Origin: Deltaproteobacteria bacterium
Lineage (GTDB): Bacteria; Myxococcota; Myxococcia; SLRQ01
Direction: 5' to 3'
Assembly: GCA_007130885.1 (NCBI GenBank)
Contig: SLRQ01000087.1
Location: forward strand, 1-39,918
DNA: 39,918 nt
Of this stretch, positions 24,988 to 34,276 are shown piece after piece. The position numbers and the translations under genes were made by a program. The notes beneath the pieces were generated by a model that saw only the letters and a list, made by a program, of their open reading frames with translations, was not told the origin of the DNA and ran no database searches. Numbering within the stretch: position 1 is the first letter of the stretch; every line of letters starts with the position of its first letter.

Positions 24988-25287
24988 ATGTATGGCTTGA
25001 AGGAGGTCCCGGCTGCATCCATTACTCCCCATCTCGATAGTGTGGATTTTCCTGCTACACCCGTGGAGATTGCGTCGGCGGCGGCCGACGGGGAGGCTCC
25101 TCATCAGGTCGTGAACCTCCTGCGGCTCTTACCAAGGCCGCTGTATGCCAAGAAAGAAGACATTCTAAGAGACCTGTCGGAAGCTGCCCGCAGGTTCGCG
25201 GGCGGACCTAGAGACCACCGCGATTCCTTGAGGGACAGGCGCAATATCGGACGCGAGGCAGCCCAGGAGAAGCGAAGGCATCCTTAA
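24988..25287 (+). CDS. DUF2795-like small protein
   Basis: A 99-residue soluble protein. I chose ATG 24988 because ACGAGGAGGCACGAG gives a strong ribosome-binding site. Residues about 12-68 (SVDFPATPVEIASAAADGEA, then HQVVNLLRLLPRPLYAKKED) match the DUF2795 pattern: a short hydrophobic/Pro strand, a helix, and LxxLPxxxYxxxxDV. A basic, Arg-rich tail follows. The function of DUF2795 is not established. Its stop overlaps that of the convergent kinase fusion in TTAA (25284-25287). It is not part of the upstream operon by spacing (218 bases). Confidence 0.8.
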   Translation: MYGLKEVPAASITPHLDSVDFPATPVEIASAAADGEAPHQVVNLLRLLPRPLYAKKEDILRDLSEAARRFAGGPRDHRDSLRDRRNIGREAAQEKRRHP

Positions 25288-26879
25288 GGAGTCCGTTTCA
25301 GGCTGGCAGTGATTCTGGCGAGGGCGCACTCGATGTCGTACTTCGTCGTGTCGATCTTTACGAGATTGGTCGATGGGATCTCGAGGGGCTGCTTGTAGCG
25401 GTTCCACAGGAACTCCACGTCTGCGGCGCGGGCGTCGCTTATTACGTTTTGCTTTTCGTCTCTTTCCGCAAGCCTCCGCCTAACCGTATCCCGGTCGCAT
25501 GACAGGCTCACGAACCGAAAGGGAGCGCCCCTCTTCCGTGCGGCGACGGCGAGCACCGCCCGCCTGTCGGGCGTTGGCCATGTGGCATCGAGAACCACAG
25601 ACCTGCCGCTTTCCATCACCGCCTCCGCGGCGTCGATCATTCCCTCGTAGATTCGCTGCGTGAGGGCAGGGTCGTATGCCCCTTTGTCTGGTGGAGCACG
25701 GGCCGACGCCGTCGGCTCGATGCCGAGCAGTCTCTTTCGAAGAACGTCGCTTCGGACCAGAACGGCTCCAATGCGCCGGGCGAGATGCTCGGCCAGGGTG
25801 GATTTGCCGCTGCCCACTGGTCCGCCCACGGCAACTAGTCTAGGAGCGTGCCGGCGAGAGAGGAGGCGCCGCGCCAGATCCTGGTGGCGGTCTATTGCCA
25901 GTTCCTCCCGGGAAATGCAGGCCACCTTCAGCCTGACCAGGGCGCGGTAGAGAACATAGAAGTCGATGACGCGGTAGAGGTCGTGGTCGGAAGCCACGCT
26001 CGAGTACGCCGAAATCCAGTGCTCGGCCAGCCTTTCAAGCCCGTGGAGCATGAGCGACATGTGAAGAAAAGCGACATCGGCGGCCACGTCGGCGCAGCGA
26101 AAACGTTTGCCGAACTCGATGCAGTCGATAATCGCGAATCGGTCTGTGTCCGAGAGCGGAGGTGTAATGTCGGGTGACGCGAGGTCGAATACGTGGTCCA
26201 AATGCAAGTCGCCGTGCCCATCGCGAACTTTTCCCGCCCGGTGACGCCTGACCAGATGCTGTCGGGACTCCGACAGAAACCTAGTTTGGGCATCTTTTGC
26301 CGCGAGGTAGAGCGAGGCGCCGATTCGGTCGCCGGCGAAAGGAGCGAGCTCGGCTAGGTTTTCGGATACCAGGGACCGCACCGCCTCCGCCGTTCCGTAG
26401 CGGGCTTCGTCTATCCCAGCCGGCGCTCGCGCATGGAAGGCGCTTATCGTCTCCGCGAGGTCCGAGAGGACGCCCTCCTCCAACGCGCCGCGCTCGGCGA
26501 TTCGCGACAGAGCCCGTTCCTGGGGCAGGCGAAGCATCTCTACTATGTGCTCATGGCCGTGGCCTGTGAAGCCGCATCGGCGCGAGGGGCATGCCCCCAA
26601 AACCTCGAGTTCGGCGTCCCCTCGCCACTTCCCGTGCAGCACGCCACGATACACTCTGGGGGAGAGCCGGCGGTTGAGCTCCACCTCATCGTGGCAGGCG
26701 ATACGCCTGAAGCGAGCATCGGAGAAGTCCAGGAAACCCAAGGAGACGGGCTTTTTCACCTTCAGCACGCGGTTCTTTGTGAAGTACAGCCAAGACACAT
26801 GAGTTTCACGCGTCTCTTCGATTGCCGCGTTGCGCACCCGTGGGACTTTGCCCGGCGGTTCCTCGGTGATGATTCTCAT
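25284..26879 (-). CDS. APH-like phosphotransferase fused to a P-loop kinase (AAA family)
   Basis: A 531-residue two-domain protein, seen as one fused family in many bacteria (COG2187 plus COG0645, from memory). The N-terminal aminoglycoside/choline-kinase-like domain (about 1-320) has a Lys-rich VLKVKKPVSLGFLDF start, the catalytic-loop-like DGHGDLHLDHV, and IDCIEFG. The C-terminal P-loop domain (about 335-531) begins VAVGGPVGSGKSTLAEHLA and contains RSDVLRKRLLG and VVLDATWPTPDRR, as in gluconate-kinase or Zeta-toxin-like small kinases. Substrates are not known. ATG 26879 follows a GTG at 26882; either may be used. It is divergent from map over 160 bases and convergent with the DUF2795 gene. 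Confidence 0.85.
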   Translation of the reverse strand: MRIITEEPPGKVPRVRNAAIEETRETHVSWLYFTKNRVLKVKKPVSLGFLDFSDARFRRIACHDEVELNRRLSPRVYRGVLHGKWRGDAELEVLGACPSRRCGFTGHGHEHIVEMLRLPQERALSRIAERGALEEGVLSDLAETISAFHARAPAGIDEARYGTAEAVRSLVSENLAELAPFAGDRIGASLYLAAKDAQTRFLSESRQHLVRRHRAGKVRDGHGDLHLDHVFDLASPDITPPLSDTDRFAIIDCIEFGKRFRCADVAADVAFLHMSLMLHGLERLAEHWISAYSSVASDHDLYRVIDFYVLYRALVRLKVACISREELAIDRHQDLARRLLSRRHAPRLVAVGGPVGSGKSTLAEHLARRIGAVLVRSDVLRKRLLGIEPTASARAPPDKGAYDPALTQRIYEGMIDAAEAVMESGRSVVLDATWPTPDRRAVLAVAARKRGAPFRFVSLSCDRDTVRRRLAERDEKQNVISDARAADVEFLWNRYKQPLEIPSTNLVKIDTTKYDIECALARITASLKRTP

Positions 26880-27039
26880 CACGACCCTGCTTCAACGTCA
26901 CGCCCGGAGGTGATAAGAAGCCTGGCTTCGGCTCGTCCAGCCAGGCGCCACACAACACCCATATGGCATGGCAACGCCGAGAGCCAGGGCGCGATACAAA
27001 GGGCGGGAAACCGAGCAGATCCTTTGCGGAATAGACGAT

Positions 27040-27813
27040 ATGATTCAACTCAAGTCCAACGATGAGCTGAACGTCCTGCGCCGGGCAAACATGGTAGTGG
27101 CGGAGGTGCATGCTCTCCTGCGCGAAATGGCGCGCCCCGGCATCACGACGGCGGACCTGGATAGAGTGGCCAGTGAGCATCTTCGGCGCCGAGGCGCTAG
27201 GAGCGCTTTCCTCGGCTATCAGGGTTTCCCCAATGTTCTTTGCACATCTATGAACGAGAAGGTCGTTCACGGCATCCCAAGCTCCAGCGATGTCCTGGAA
27301 GAGGGAGATATCTGTTCCGTCGACTTTGGCGCCATAGTCGATGGCTACGTTGGTGATGCTGCTCAGACTTTGTCGGTGGGCCGTATCAGCGATAGCGCTC
27401 GCAGGCTTCTCGAGGTAACTCATGGCGCGCTTTGGGCCGCCATTGAGCAGTGCCGGCCCCGCAAGAGGCTACGCGACGTATCCGGTGCCGTGGAGGATTA
27501 TGTGGTTCCGCATGGCTTTGGCGTGGTCCGCGATTTCGTCGGTCACGGCATAGGCCGTAAGATGCACGAGGAGCCACAAGTCCCAAACTATAGAGTCGGT
27601 GGGCGGGCGGGAGCCTTGCGGCTGGAGCCCGGGCTTGTGATCGCCATAGAACCCATGGTCAACGAAGGTACCCACGAGACCAAGGTGCTCGATGACGGCT
27701 GGACCGTCGTAACCGGAGACGGGAAGCTTTCAGCGCACTTCGAGCACAGTGTGGCCGTCACCGCCAAGGGGCCGTGGGTCCTATCGGATCCGGATGCCAT
27801 CGATCCTCGCTGA
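27040..27813 (+). CDS. map: Methionine aminopeptidase, type I
   Basis: A 257-residue metallo-exopeptidase that removes the initiator Met from new proteins. I chose ATG 27040 (MIQLKSNDEL) over the upstream frame start at 26968, which adds 24 residues not expected in the family. Metal ligands are all present: D95 and D106 (SVDFGAIVDGYVGDAAQT), H169 (GHGIGRKMHEEPQVPN), E204 (AIEPMVNEG) and E235 (HFEHSVAV), with H78 as the S1 His. Length fits type I enzymes. No secY/infA neighbours are seen, so this may be a second copy in the genome. It is divergent from the kinase fusion gene. Confidence 0.95.
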   Translation: MIQLKSNDELNVLRRANMVVAEVHALLREMARPGITTADLDRVASEHLRRRGARSAFLGYQGFPNVLCTSMNEKVVHGIPSSSDVLEEGDICSVDFGAIVDGYVGDAAQTLSVGRISDSARRLLEVTHGALWAAIEQCRPRKRLRDVSGAVEDYVVPHGFGVVRDFVGHGIGRKMHEEPQVPNYRVGGRAGALRLEPGLVIAIEPMVNEGTHETKVLDDGWTVVTGDGKLSAHFEHSVAVTAKGPWVLSDPDAIDPR

Positions 27814-27892
27814 TCTCCGTTTTTTCACGAACAGGCGCCGTGGCGGCTGAATGGTAAGGCTACCGCCCACCGGTTTGGTGTATCCTCTCGCC

Positions 27893-29842
27893 ATGAAAAG
27901 GGCGAAGTGGACTATTCCTTGCGTGTGTCTTGCTTTACCGCTCATTGCTCTTTCCGGTTGTTCCGGCCCCAAGGAGACCGTCTCGGTTTCGGCACAGGCG
28001 GGATGTGAGTGGCTTCTGCCCGACCACTGCGCGTTGCCCTGGCCGTCCAACCGCTTCGCGGTCTCCGATGAGGCCACCGAGACGGGGCTTCGGCTACGGT
28101 ACCGCATGGAAACCATGCCGGCGTCCGGCGGCAGCGACCCCTTCCAGCCGGCTCCATGGAACCGTCTTGACGGTTTCAGCGCTTCCGGGACTATGCTCGT
28201 TTCTTTCAACGATGTCGTCGATATCGAGGATCTACCCGGCCATCGCAACATAGGGGCTTCGCTCGAGGCCGATAGTCCCACGGTCGTAATCGATGCATCC
28301 ACCGGTGAAAGAGTTGCGCACTGGGCCGAGCTGGACGCTGGAGCCATGGGACCCGACGGCGAGTGGGTCGATCGCTCCAAAGTTCTTCTATACCTTCGTT
28401 CGGCCGAACGTCTGAAGGAGGCGACCCGCTACGTAGTGGCGCTCCGGGGCCTCGGATTTGAAAATGGGGAGCCGGTGCCTGTCTCTCCGGCCTTCAGGGC
28501 TTTGCGGGACGATTTGCCGACCGACAACCAGTCCGTGGAGCGGCGTAGGGAGGAGTTCGAAGAGATCTTCGATATCCTCGAAGGTGCCGGAGTTGGCCGG
28601 GAAGATTTGCTTCTCGCCTGGGACTTCACGACCGTTTCCGGAGATAGTCTTCGTAGAGATCTGCTACATATGCGTGATGACGCCGTGGCTCGCCTTGGAG
28701 ACAAAGGCATAGGCTGCGAGGTGTTGAACGTGGACTCACCATGGAGGGAGGTCTACGCTCGGGTGGAAGGCACCTTTACCGTGCCTTCCTACATGGACAG
28801 CGCGTCACCGCCGGCTCTGTTGGCACGAGACGAAGACGGGATGCCGAAGTTCCAAGAGATGGTGGAGGTGGATTTCTCGGCTATCATTCCAAATTCGCTG
28901 GCCGAGGAAGATGCGGAACCGGGCAAGCTCATCACATATGGGCATGGGCTCATGGGAAGCCGCGGCGAGGCGACGGGCGGGTCCGTTAGGCGGATGGCTG
29001 AACTGCACGAAGCGGTGGTCGTAGCTACCAACTGGGCCGGCATGGCGGGCGAGGATGTTACCACGCTCATCGGGGCGCTTACCGATGTGTCCGACTTCGA
29101 TCGCATAGCGGAGCGCCTGCATCAGGGCATGATCAATCAACTGGCCTTGGCCAGGACCATGGCGGGCGTCTGCGCCGAGTCCGGGGCCTTTGATGTAGAA
29201 GGGCGGCCGACTGTCGATCCCGAAAAGACCTACTGGATCGGCATAAGCCAAGGAGGGATCTTTGGAGCGACGGTGATGGCCATCTCGCCGGACATTCATC
29301 GTGGAGTGCTGCACGTCGGCGGTGCCAACTACGCCATGATGGTGGAGCGCTCTTCCAACTACGAGGGTTACGAGGTGCCTTTCGAGATGGGCTATCCAAC
29401 GCGAATGGACCGGCAGCTTCTCCTCGCGGTGATTCAGCAGCTTTGGGATTTTACCGATCCCATTTCGTGGTTAATCAACCTCGAAAGGGAGCCTTTGGAA
29501 GGCATGCCCCCCAAGGAGGTTCTCTACTCGGTCGCGCTGCATGACGCTCAGGTGCCGAACCTTTCATCGGATCTTGCCGTGCGTACCGCCGGCTTTCCCT
29601 TGCTCGTGCCGTCGGTGGTGGAACCCTGGGGCATTCCGGTTGTGGAGGCGCCGGTGGAAGGGTCGGCCTACGTATACTTCGACGTCGGCGATCCTCCGCC
29701 GCCGGAGACGAACGCCACGCCTGAAGAAGATCCCGGCGGGCACGGCAGAATGCGTGGGATAGAAGAACACCTCGAAATGGTGGACGTGTTTCTTCGGGAG
29801 GGAACCATAATCCATCCATGTGATGGCCCGTGCGTTTTCTAA
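27893..29842 (+). CDS. Secreted alpha/beta-hydrolase-like lipoprotein
   Basis: A 649-residue exported lipoprotein. I start at ATG 27893 because a signal peptide with lipobox LSGC (Cys23) follows directly. The lower half has an alpha/beta-hydrolase core: LITYGHGLMGS, an elbow GISQGG (nucleophile Ser), and later DAQVPNLSS plus a C-terminal GGHGRMRGI that could provide the acid and His. The upper half (about 24-330) is beta-rich and unrecognised. The pattern resembles large secreted lipases or esterases of Myxococcota (recollection). The substrate is unknown. It follows map on the same strand with 79 bases between and may be co-transcribed. No good ribosome-binding site is visible. Confidence 0.78.
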   Translation: MKRAKWTIPCVCLALPLIALSGCSGPKETVSVSAQAGCEWLLPDHCALPWPSNRFAVSDEATETGLRLRYRMETMPASGGSDPFQPAPWNRLDGFSASGTMLVSFNDVVDIEDLPGHRNIGASLEADSPTVVIDASTGERVAHWAELDAGAMGPDGEWVDRSKVLLYLRSAERLKEATRYVVALRGLGFENGEPVPVSPAFRALRDDLPTDNQSVERRREEFEEIFDILEGAGVGREDLLLAWDFTTVSGDSLRRDLLHMRDDAVARLGDKGIGCEVLNVDSPWREVYARVEGTFTVPSYMDSASPPALLARDEDGMPKFQEMVEVDFSAIIPNSLAEEDAEPGKLITYGHGLMGSRGEATGGSVRRMAELHEAVVVATNWAGMAGEDVTTLIGALTDVSDFDRIAERLHQGMINQLALARTMAGVCAESGAFDVEGRPTVDPEKTYWIGISQGGIFGATVMAISPDIHRGVLHVGGANYAMMVERSSNYEGYEVPFEMGYPTRMDRQLLLAVIQQLWDFTDPISWLINLEREPLEGMPPKEVLYSVALHDAQVPNLSSDLAVRTAGFPLLVPSVVEPWGIPVVEAPVEGSAYVYFDVGDPPPPETNATPEEDPGGHGRMRGIEEHLEMVDVFLREGTIIHPCDGPCVF

Positions 29843-29865
29843 AAGCCGAAGCTTCAATGGACGGC

Positions 29866-31143
29866 TCAAGGCACGGGTACCGAGGTCACTCTCTTGGCTA
29901 TGGTCTCCGCCCAGAGCGCGATGTCCTCGCAGTCCAGGCTCTCCACCTGCATCCGTTGCGCTCTGACTACTATGTCGTCGAGGTCCGGATCACGACCGAC
30001 CAGCCTCCACCCCAAACGCAGCGCGGAGGCGAGCAGCTTCCTTGCGCGTTCGTCGTTCTTCTCGGCGGCCGCCCGCATGGTCGCCCGCGCGGTATCCGAC
30101 AGTGCCGGTAGCGCGGAGCGATCATGCGCGATCAACACTTCGCGTTGGTTTATGACGTAAAGAGACTCCAAGAAACGCGCGAGCCCTTCCAAGGTTTCGT
30201 GTGATGCCGAGCAGGAGCCTTCCTCCAGCGCTTCCGCAAGTGAACACCGAAGGTCAATGAAGGATCTGCGATCAGCCGCCCGAACCGTCGTCCATGCCTT
30301 GCTGGACATGAAACGATCCAGCAGCTTGAGAACGTCGTGCGCGCGTTGACGTATGGCGGTGCTCTTGCGCTCTTCTTCCTCGGCGAGCGAGCTTTCCTGA
30401 ACTACCCTAGCGGACAGCAATGTCAGAGCTCGCCTCAACCCCACACTTCTGTCCACCTCGCCGCGATAGCCGGGAATGACCTTGTCCTTTTCCACGTCTA
30501 TCAAGTTGCTCGTCGCGGCGAACACCAGCTCACCAATGCCGGCCTTGAACCTTCCTCGGAACGCTTCGATGTGATCGATGAGGTTCCAGCGATCGGCTAC
30601 CACCTCCGGTTTTCTGATGCTGGCCCCGAAGGTGGCGACCTCTCTGCGTAACAGAATAGCGATCCCGTGGATGGCGGAATAAGCCGCAATTACCCGTGAC
30701 TCGGAATCGCAATCTTTTTCGCCGTTGGCCTCGGGTTCCGTGTCATTTTCCGTGCCTTCTCCGAAAAGATCGAAATCGTCGTCAGTATCGGCGTCGGGGT
30801 CCGGGATTGTCTCCTCAATCGCGGAGAGAAGCTCGTTGACCTCCGCCATGGTCTCGCCGATGAAGGGAGCGACCTCTTCCCAGGCGGCGAGATCCGCGGT
30901 CGCGTCAGCCGACGGTTCGAAGCTGGATAGGTCGATGTCACTCAGCCTGTCCATTGCTCGGGCGGCCACAATGAAAAGCCCGAAGAGCCTCTCCCGGTCC
31001 TCCAGATCTTCAACTGCTTCCACGGCGCTCAATACGGGTTTCGGCAGCGCTGACTTGGAATCCGAAAGATGCCGACCTTCTTTGGTCTCAAGGTCATGAG
31101 AAGCTGCCGGGCGGTGCTTCCCTATGGCGGAACCGTCACTCAT
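29866..31143 (-). CDS. Unknown 425-residue protein, helical with an acidic linker
   Basis: A 425-residue soluble protein I do not recognise. It is mostly helical by composition. An acidic, disordered stretch (about 110-140, IPDPDADTDDDFDLFGEG) splits an N-terminal part with VEDLEDRERLFGLFIVAARAMD from a longer C-terminal helical part (about 150-425). There is no signal peptide, membrane segment, P-loop or metal motif. It may be the last gene of a minus-strand unit with the amidohydrolase (48 bases upstream) and the STAS-like gene. It is convergent with the hydrolase lipoprotein gene (23 bases between stops). The clean long frame and composition support a real gene; the function is open. Confidence 0.7.
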   Translation of the reverse strand: MSDGSAIGKHRPAASHDLETKEGRHLSDSKSALPKPVLSAVEAVEDLEDRERLFGLFIVAARAMDRLSDIDLSSFEPSADATADLAAWEEVAPFIGETMAEVNELLSAIEETIPDPDADTDDDFDLFGEGTENDTEPEANGEKDCDSESRVIAAYSAIHGIAILLRREVATFGASIRKPEVVADRWNLIDHIEAFRGRFKAGIGELVFAATSNLIDVEKDKVIPGYRGEVDRSVGLRRALTLLSARVVQESSLAEEEERKSTAIRQRAHDVLKLLDRFMSSKAWTTVRAADRRSFIDLRCSLAEALEEGSCSASHETLEGLARFLESLYVINQREVLIAHDRSALPALSDTARATMRAAAEKNDERARKLLASALRLGWRLVGRDPDLDDIVVRAQRMQVESLDCEDIALWAETIAKRVTSVPVP

Positions 31144-31191
31144 ATCCGATGGAATGATAACAGGCCGGTCAAGTAAGATCTGCCTGTGGCG

Positions 31192-32556
31192 TCAACCGGC
31201 GTTCTCGACTATCGATTCACCGATGCTTTTGGTGGCTAATGGGAGATCCGGATGCTCGTAAAAGATTCTTGCTGGGAGCTGGGCCCCCGTTTCCGGATGC
31301 CGTACCGTTCTTTTGAGTACCAGGTCGAAAAGCAGAGGATTTACCGCTCGAATCGCTTCGAGGCCGCGTCTTTGCTTAGTGTCGATGAACCCCTGGCGAG
31401 CTAGACGCCGCGGAATGATCGTCAACCTCAAGGCAGGGATCGGGTAATCACTTCCGTTGACGAGCCGTTCGTGCAGATCTGTTCGCTCCATTATTGTGCG
31501 AAGCGGTCTCTCTCCCCGGTTAGCCTGCACCAGCCCGGAGATCTCCCCGAACAAGAGCCCCTCCCATTGCGGATCGTCCATCATGTTCATGAAAAGGTCG
31601 AAGCATGGCACCGGTTTTTTCGTGCGCTGTTTGAGGTCCGGCATCCTGCCCAAGGAGGCGCAGTGGGCGACTATGACCTTAACGCCGTGGGATAAGGCAC
31701 GCTCGAGGCGTTGAGGGTTTCCCAAGTACTGAAGAGAGTCATCGGTTTCCAAAGCATGCTCGGTGCCTCCATGCGACAGGAGGCTGAGACCGAGCTTTCG
31801 CATCATTTCGTAGAAAGGGTCGCATGACGGGCTAGCCGGATTGATTCCCATTACGTTTGGGAGCCACTTCACGATTCGTCCGCCCGCGGCGTGCCAGTGC
31901 TCCAAAGCTTCGAGCGCGTCGGGTCGTTGAGGATGAACGGAGATGACCGGCGCGAACAGCCTCGGGTTATCGGCAGCCAGTCGGAAGACATACCCGTTTG
32001 GCACGTACAGCTCGGTGTTTGCGAGGTCAGGAGAGCCATCGGGCCGGTGGAAGCGGTCGAAGGCCAGCAAGCCGTGCCTTGGCGGGGACGGATACCACTT
32101 TGCGCAATCGAGCAGGCGAGACAGGAACTGCTCGTCCGCCCGAGCGTCGTCCGTGATTCCGTAAGCACGGCGAAATACAGCGAAGCGGACAAACCGGCGC
32201 GGGTCTCTCATCGAATGTGCGCGAGGATGAACGAACGCCCCGGTCGGGCTGGTTCCTACACCGGCAACGTGTACGTGGTAGTCCGCCAGCAGCTCTGGTT
32301 GAAGCCCTTCGTAAGCAAGATCGCACAGCGCGCGCGCGTCCGGAGGGAGGGTCTCGAGCCGCCCGTGCCGGCGAAGCCCCCGTGTCCGTCGTGCGCTGCG
32401 CGCGGCCGTGCCGGCCTCATCAGTAAGGACTCGTACAGCCGCTGTAACTGTGGCTATCGCGGAGGGTAACCGCCGCCGACGTTTCTCGCCCCCACGCGCC
32501 GGTGTACCCGTTTTGCTTTTCTTGTCCTTGCCTCGGAATGGGTTCTTTTTCGACAT
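31192..32556 (-). CDS. Amidohydrolase-family metal-dependent hydrolase
   Basis: A 454-residue TIM-barrel amidohydrolase. The basic N-terminus (about 1-70, KKSKTGTPARGGEKRRRR) is unusual. The barrel then opens with LLADYHVHVAG (HxH metal motif), continues with SHGGTEHALE, VIVAHCASLG and NGSDYPIPALRLT (the catalytic Asp), and ends with LPARIFYEHPD. The pattern is like predicted TIM-barrel hydrolases of the amidohydrolase-2/uronate-type group. The substrate is unknown. ATG 32556 has GAGG close upstream; a GTG at 32559 is adjacent. The STAS-like gene ends 11 bases upstream, which supports co-transcription. Confidence 0.83.
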   Translation of the reverse strand: MSKKNPFRGKDKKSKTGTPARGGEKRRRRLPSAIATVTAAVRVLTDEAGTAARSARRTRGLRRHGRLETLPPDARALCDLAYEGLQPELLADYHVHVAGVGTSPTGAFVHPRAHSMRDPRRFVRFAVFRRAYGITDDARADEQFLSRLLDCAKWYPSPPRHGLLAFDRFHRPDGSPDLANTELYVPNGYVFRLAADNPRLFAPVISVHPQRPDALEALEHWHAAGGRIVKWLPNVMGINPASPSCDPFYEMMRKLGLSLLSHGGTEHALETDDSLQYLGNPQRLERALSHGVKVIVAHCASLGRMPDLKQRTKKPVPCFDLFMNMMDDPQWEGLLFGEISGLVQANRGERPLRTIMERTDLHERLVNGSDYPIPALRLTIIPRRLARQGFIDTKQRRGLEAIRAVNPLLFDLVLKRTVRHPETGAQLPARIFYEHPDLPLATKSIGESIVENAG

Positions 32557-32567
32557 CACCTCGTGCT

Positions 32568-33086
32568 TTACACCGGCTCGTCCGTGCTTGAAACCAATCT
32601 TAGTGTGGGTTTGCGTCGCGAGTCACTCTTCCTCTTGCCCTCGCTCGCAGTGCGGCGGCGCTTCGAAGCTAGGCCACTGGACGAGTCAGCGCCTACCCAG
32701 TTTTCGGCTTCTTGAAGGCTGGTTACGACCCTGGCCGTGGTCCTGGCGTGAGCGTCCGCGATGAAGACCAGGTTTGCCATCAGCTCCGCCCGCTTTCTGG
32801 TCAATAGGCTAATCGTCAGGTTTGCGCGGTCCCATCTAGCAAGCAGGCCTCCAACCACCGCTTGTTCCCGCTCATCGAGGATCTCGCCGGCTCGGCGCAA
32901 GTCAAGAACCAAGCCTAGAGGACGAAAGCCTCTGTCCAGAATGCGTGCCGCGGAGGAAGCGGCCTCTTCGAGAACCTGAAGTCTCCGCTGTCCGTCGCCG
33001 CTGCCGGCGGGGTCCTGGATTTTCAAATAGGCGAGATCCCCAACCATCGAGATCCTAAAGCCCTCTCCCTCCGACCAGACGTACAT
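32568..33086 (-). CDS. STAS/SpoIIAA-like domain protein
   Basis: A 172-residue protein. I chose ATG 33086 (MYVWSEGEGFRIS) with GGGGGA upstream over a GTG at 33128. Residues about 1-125 alternate strands and helices like a STAS/SpoIIAA-type domain: FRISMVGDLAYLKI, then a helix, GFRPLGLVLDLRRAGEI, and ISLLTRKRAELMANLVFIAD. A basic disordered tail (SSSGLASKRRRTASEGKRKS) follows. There is no catalytic residue. Such domains often act as phosphorylation-switched partners; this is only inference here. A weak candidate -10 (TATAAC, 33139-33144) is upstream with no good -35. First gene of the probable unit with the amidohydrolase. Confidence 0.65.
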   Translation of the reverse strand: MYVWSEGEGFRISMVGDLAYLKIQDPAGSGDGQRRLQVLEEAASSAARILDRGFRPLGLVLDLRRAGEILDEREQAVVGGLLARWDRANLTISLLTRKRAELMANLVFIADAHARTTARVVTSLQEAENWVGADSSSGLASKRRRTASEGKRKSDSRRKPTLRLVSSTDEPV

Positions 33087-33259
33087 GCAAGTCCCCCGCC
33101 ATTGGTCAGCGTCCCTAACCGTATTCACCGGCCGGACCGTTATACACAGTTACGCTAGTGAGACGCTCGACTCTGCCAATGGGGAACTGCCGTGTCCGGA
33201 CCACCGTGCTCGCGACGGAGCCGAATCGAAGACCCGGTCACTTCAAGGGGCACCGCGGG

Positions 33260-34276
33260 TTAGGGAGCGTTACGGCTCGGCTCCTGACGTGCCCCGAGAG
33301 GCGAGAGTTGCATCGCCTCTTCCAGCTCGCGCCAGGCGCCCTTCCGCTTCGGATCCATGGTGACCTCGGCACGGCTTTTTGCGCGGGCGGCGCTGCCGTG
33401 CACGTCTATGAGCTGCAAAGTCTTCGAGATCTCCGTTTGGATGACGGAATCCGCGTTGGGGTAGGCATCCACCAGCGCTTCGACGATGGCTGGACGTACG
33501 GCATCTCCCTCCTCTTTCCAAGGGGACAGCGCCGGCGTCCGCCAAGCCTCGAGGTTTCCCCATTCTCCGAGCGCGCGAACGGCTGCCCGCCGCAGGGTCG
33601 GGTCGTCGGTGGCCGTGAAGACATCGAGCAGGTAAGAAGCGGCGGCCGGGCGTCGCGCCTGACCGAGCCCCTCCACCACCGCGGCGCGGTGCCTGGATGA
33701 CTCCTCGGCAACGGCGATTGCAGCCGCGATTCCGCCGGCGTCGCCGGTCCGTCCGATCGCCGCGACGGCCGCGCGTCTAACGGCCGCCTGCGGATGGTCT
33801 CCTCTTGCTATCGATAGGAGTGGCGGCACGCTGCGTGGATCGCGGAGCCTGCCGATGGACTCGATCACCCCTACGCGCCAGGCCACCCACGCCCCTAGTC
33901 CCATTCCGAGCGCGAAGGGATCGTCGGATGCCAGCGCCCAGAGAAGCGGGAGTAGGCGCTCCTCGCCAAGCCCATCCAGCAGGAGCGCTACGTTCATGGG
34001 CCGCCACGCCCCGGCTCGGTGGTAGGCTATAACTGCGTCTCGCACCTGATCCACCGCTTCGAATAGGTCGGGCCGGGTCCGCCAAAGCAGGGCGAGATCG
34101 TCCGTGACTTCCTCCAGCTTCCGGTATTTCGAGAACGCCGGGGATTCGTCAGTGCCCTCCGGTGTGTGGATGGAGACTTCCGCGTTCTCGTCGGCTGCTT
34201 CTTGCGAATCCGCGCCTGCCGGCGCGACCGAAAGCGCGATGCCGGCAAGGATCGTAATAGTCAGGCGCGCTCTCAT
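33260..34276 (-). CDS. Secreted HEAT-repeat protein
   Basis: A 338-residue exported protein. The Sec signal peptide (MRARLTITILAGIALSVAPAGA, cleaved near residue 22) supports ATG 34276, which overlaps the stop of the deiminase gene as ATGA; GGGAGAAAG lies upstream. The mature part is a set of HEAT/PBS-lyase-like helical repeats (about 110-270), with VGVIESIGRLRDPRSVPPLL, AAVRRAAVAAIGRTGDAGGI, RAAVVEGLGQARRPAAASYL and RRAAVRALGEWG. Such solenoids bind partner proteins. The coupled position behind a protein-arginine deiminase makes a partner or regulator of that enzyme likely; this is inference. Confidence 0.85.
   Translation of the reverse strand: MRARLTITILAGIALSVAPAGADSQEAADENAEVSIHTPEGTDESPAFSKYRKLEEVTDDLALLWRTRPDLFEAVDQVRDAVIAYHRAGAWRPMNVALLLDGLGEERLLPLLWALASDDPFALGMGLGAWVAWRVGVIESIGRLRDPRSVPPLLSIARGDHPQAAVRRAAVAAIGRTGDAGGIAAAIAVAEESSRHRAAVVEGLGQARRPAAASYLLDVFTATDDPTLRRAAVRALGEWGNLEAWRTPALSPWKEEGDAVRPAIVEALVDAYPNADSVIQTEISKTLQLIDVHGSAARAKSRAEVTMDPKRKGAWRELEEAMQLSPLGARQEPSRNAP

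Noticed and set aside
27814..27892. Terminator or riboswitch between map and the hydrolase lipoprotein
   Set aside because: Only a 5-bp GGCGG/CCGCC pairing and a T-run before it rather than after. Not a usable structure.
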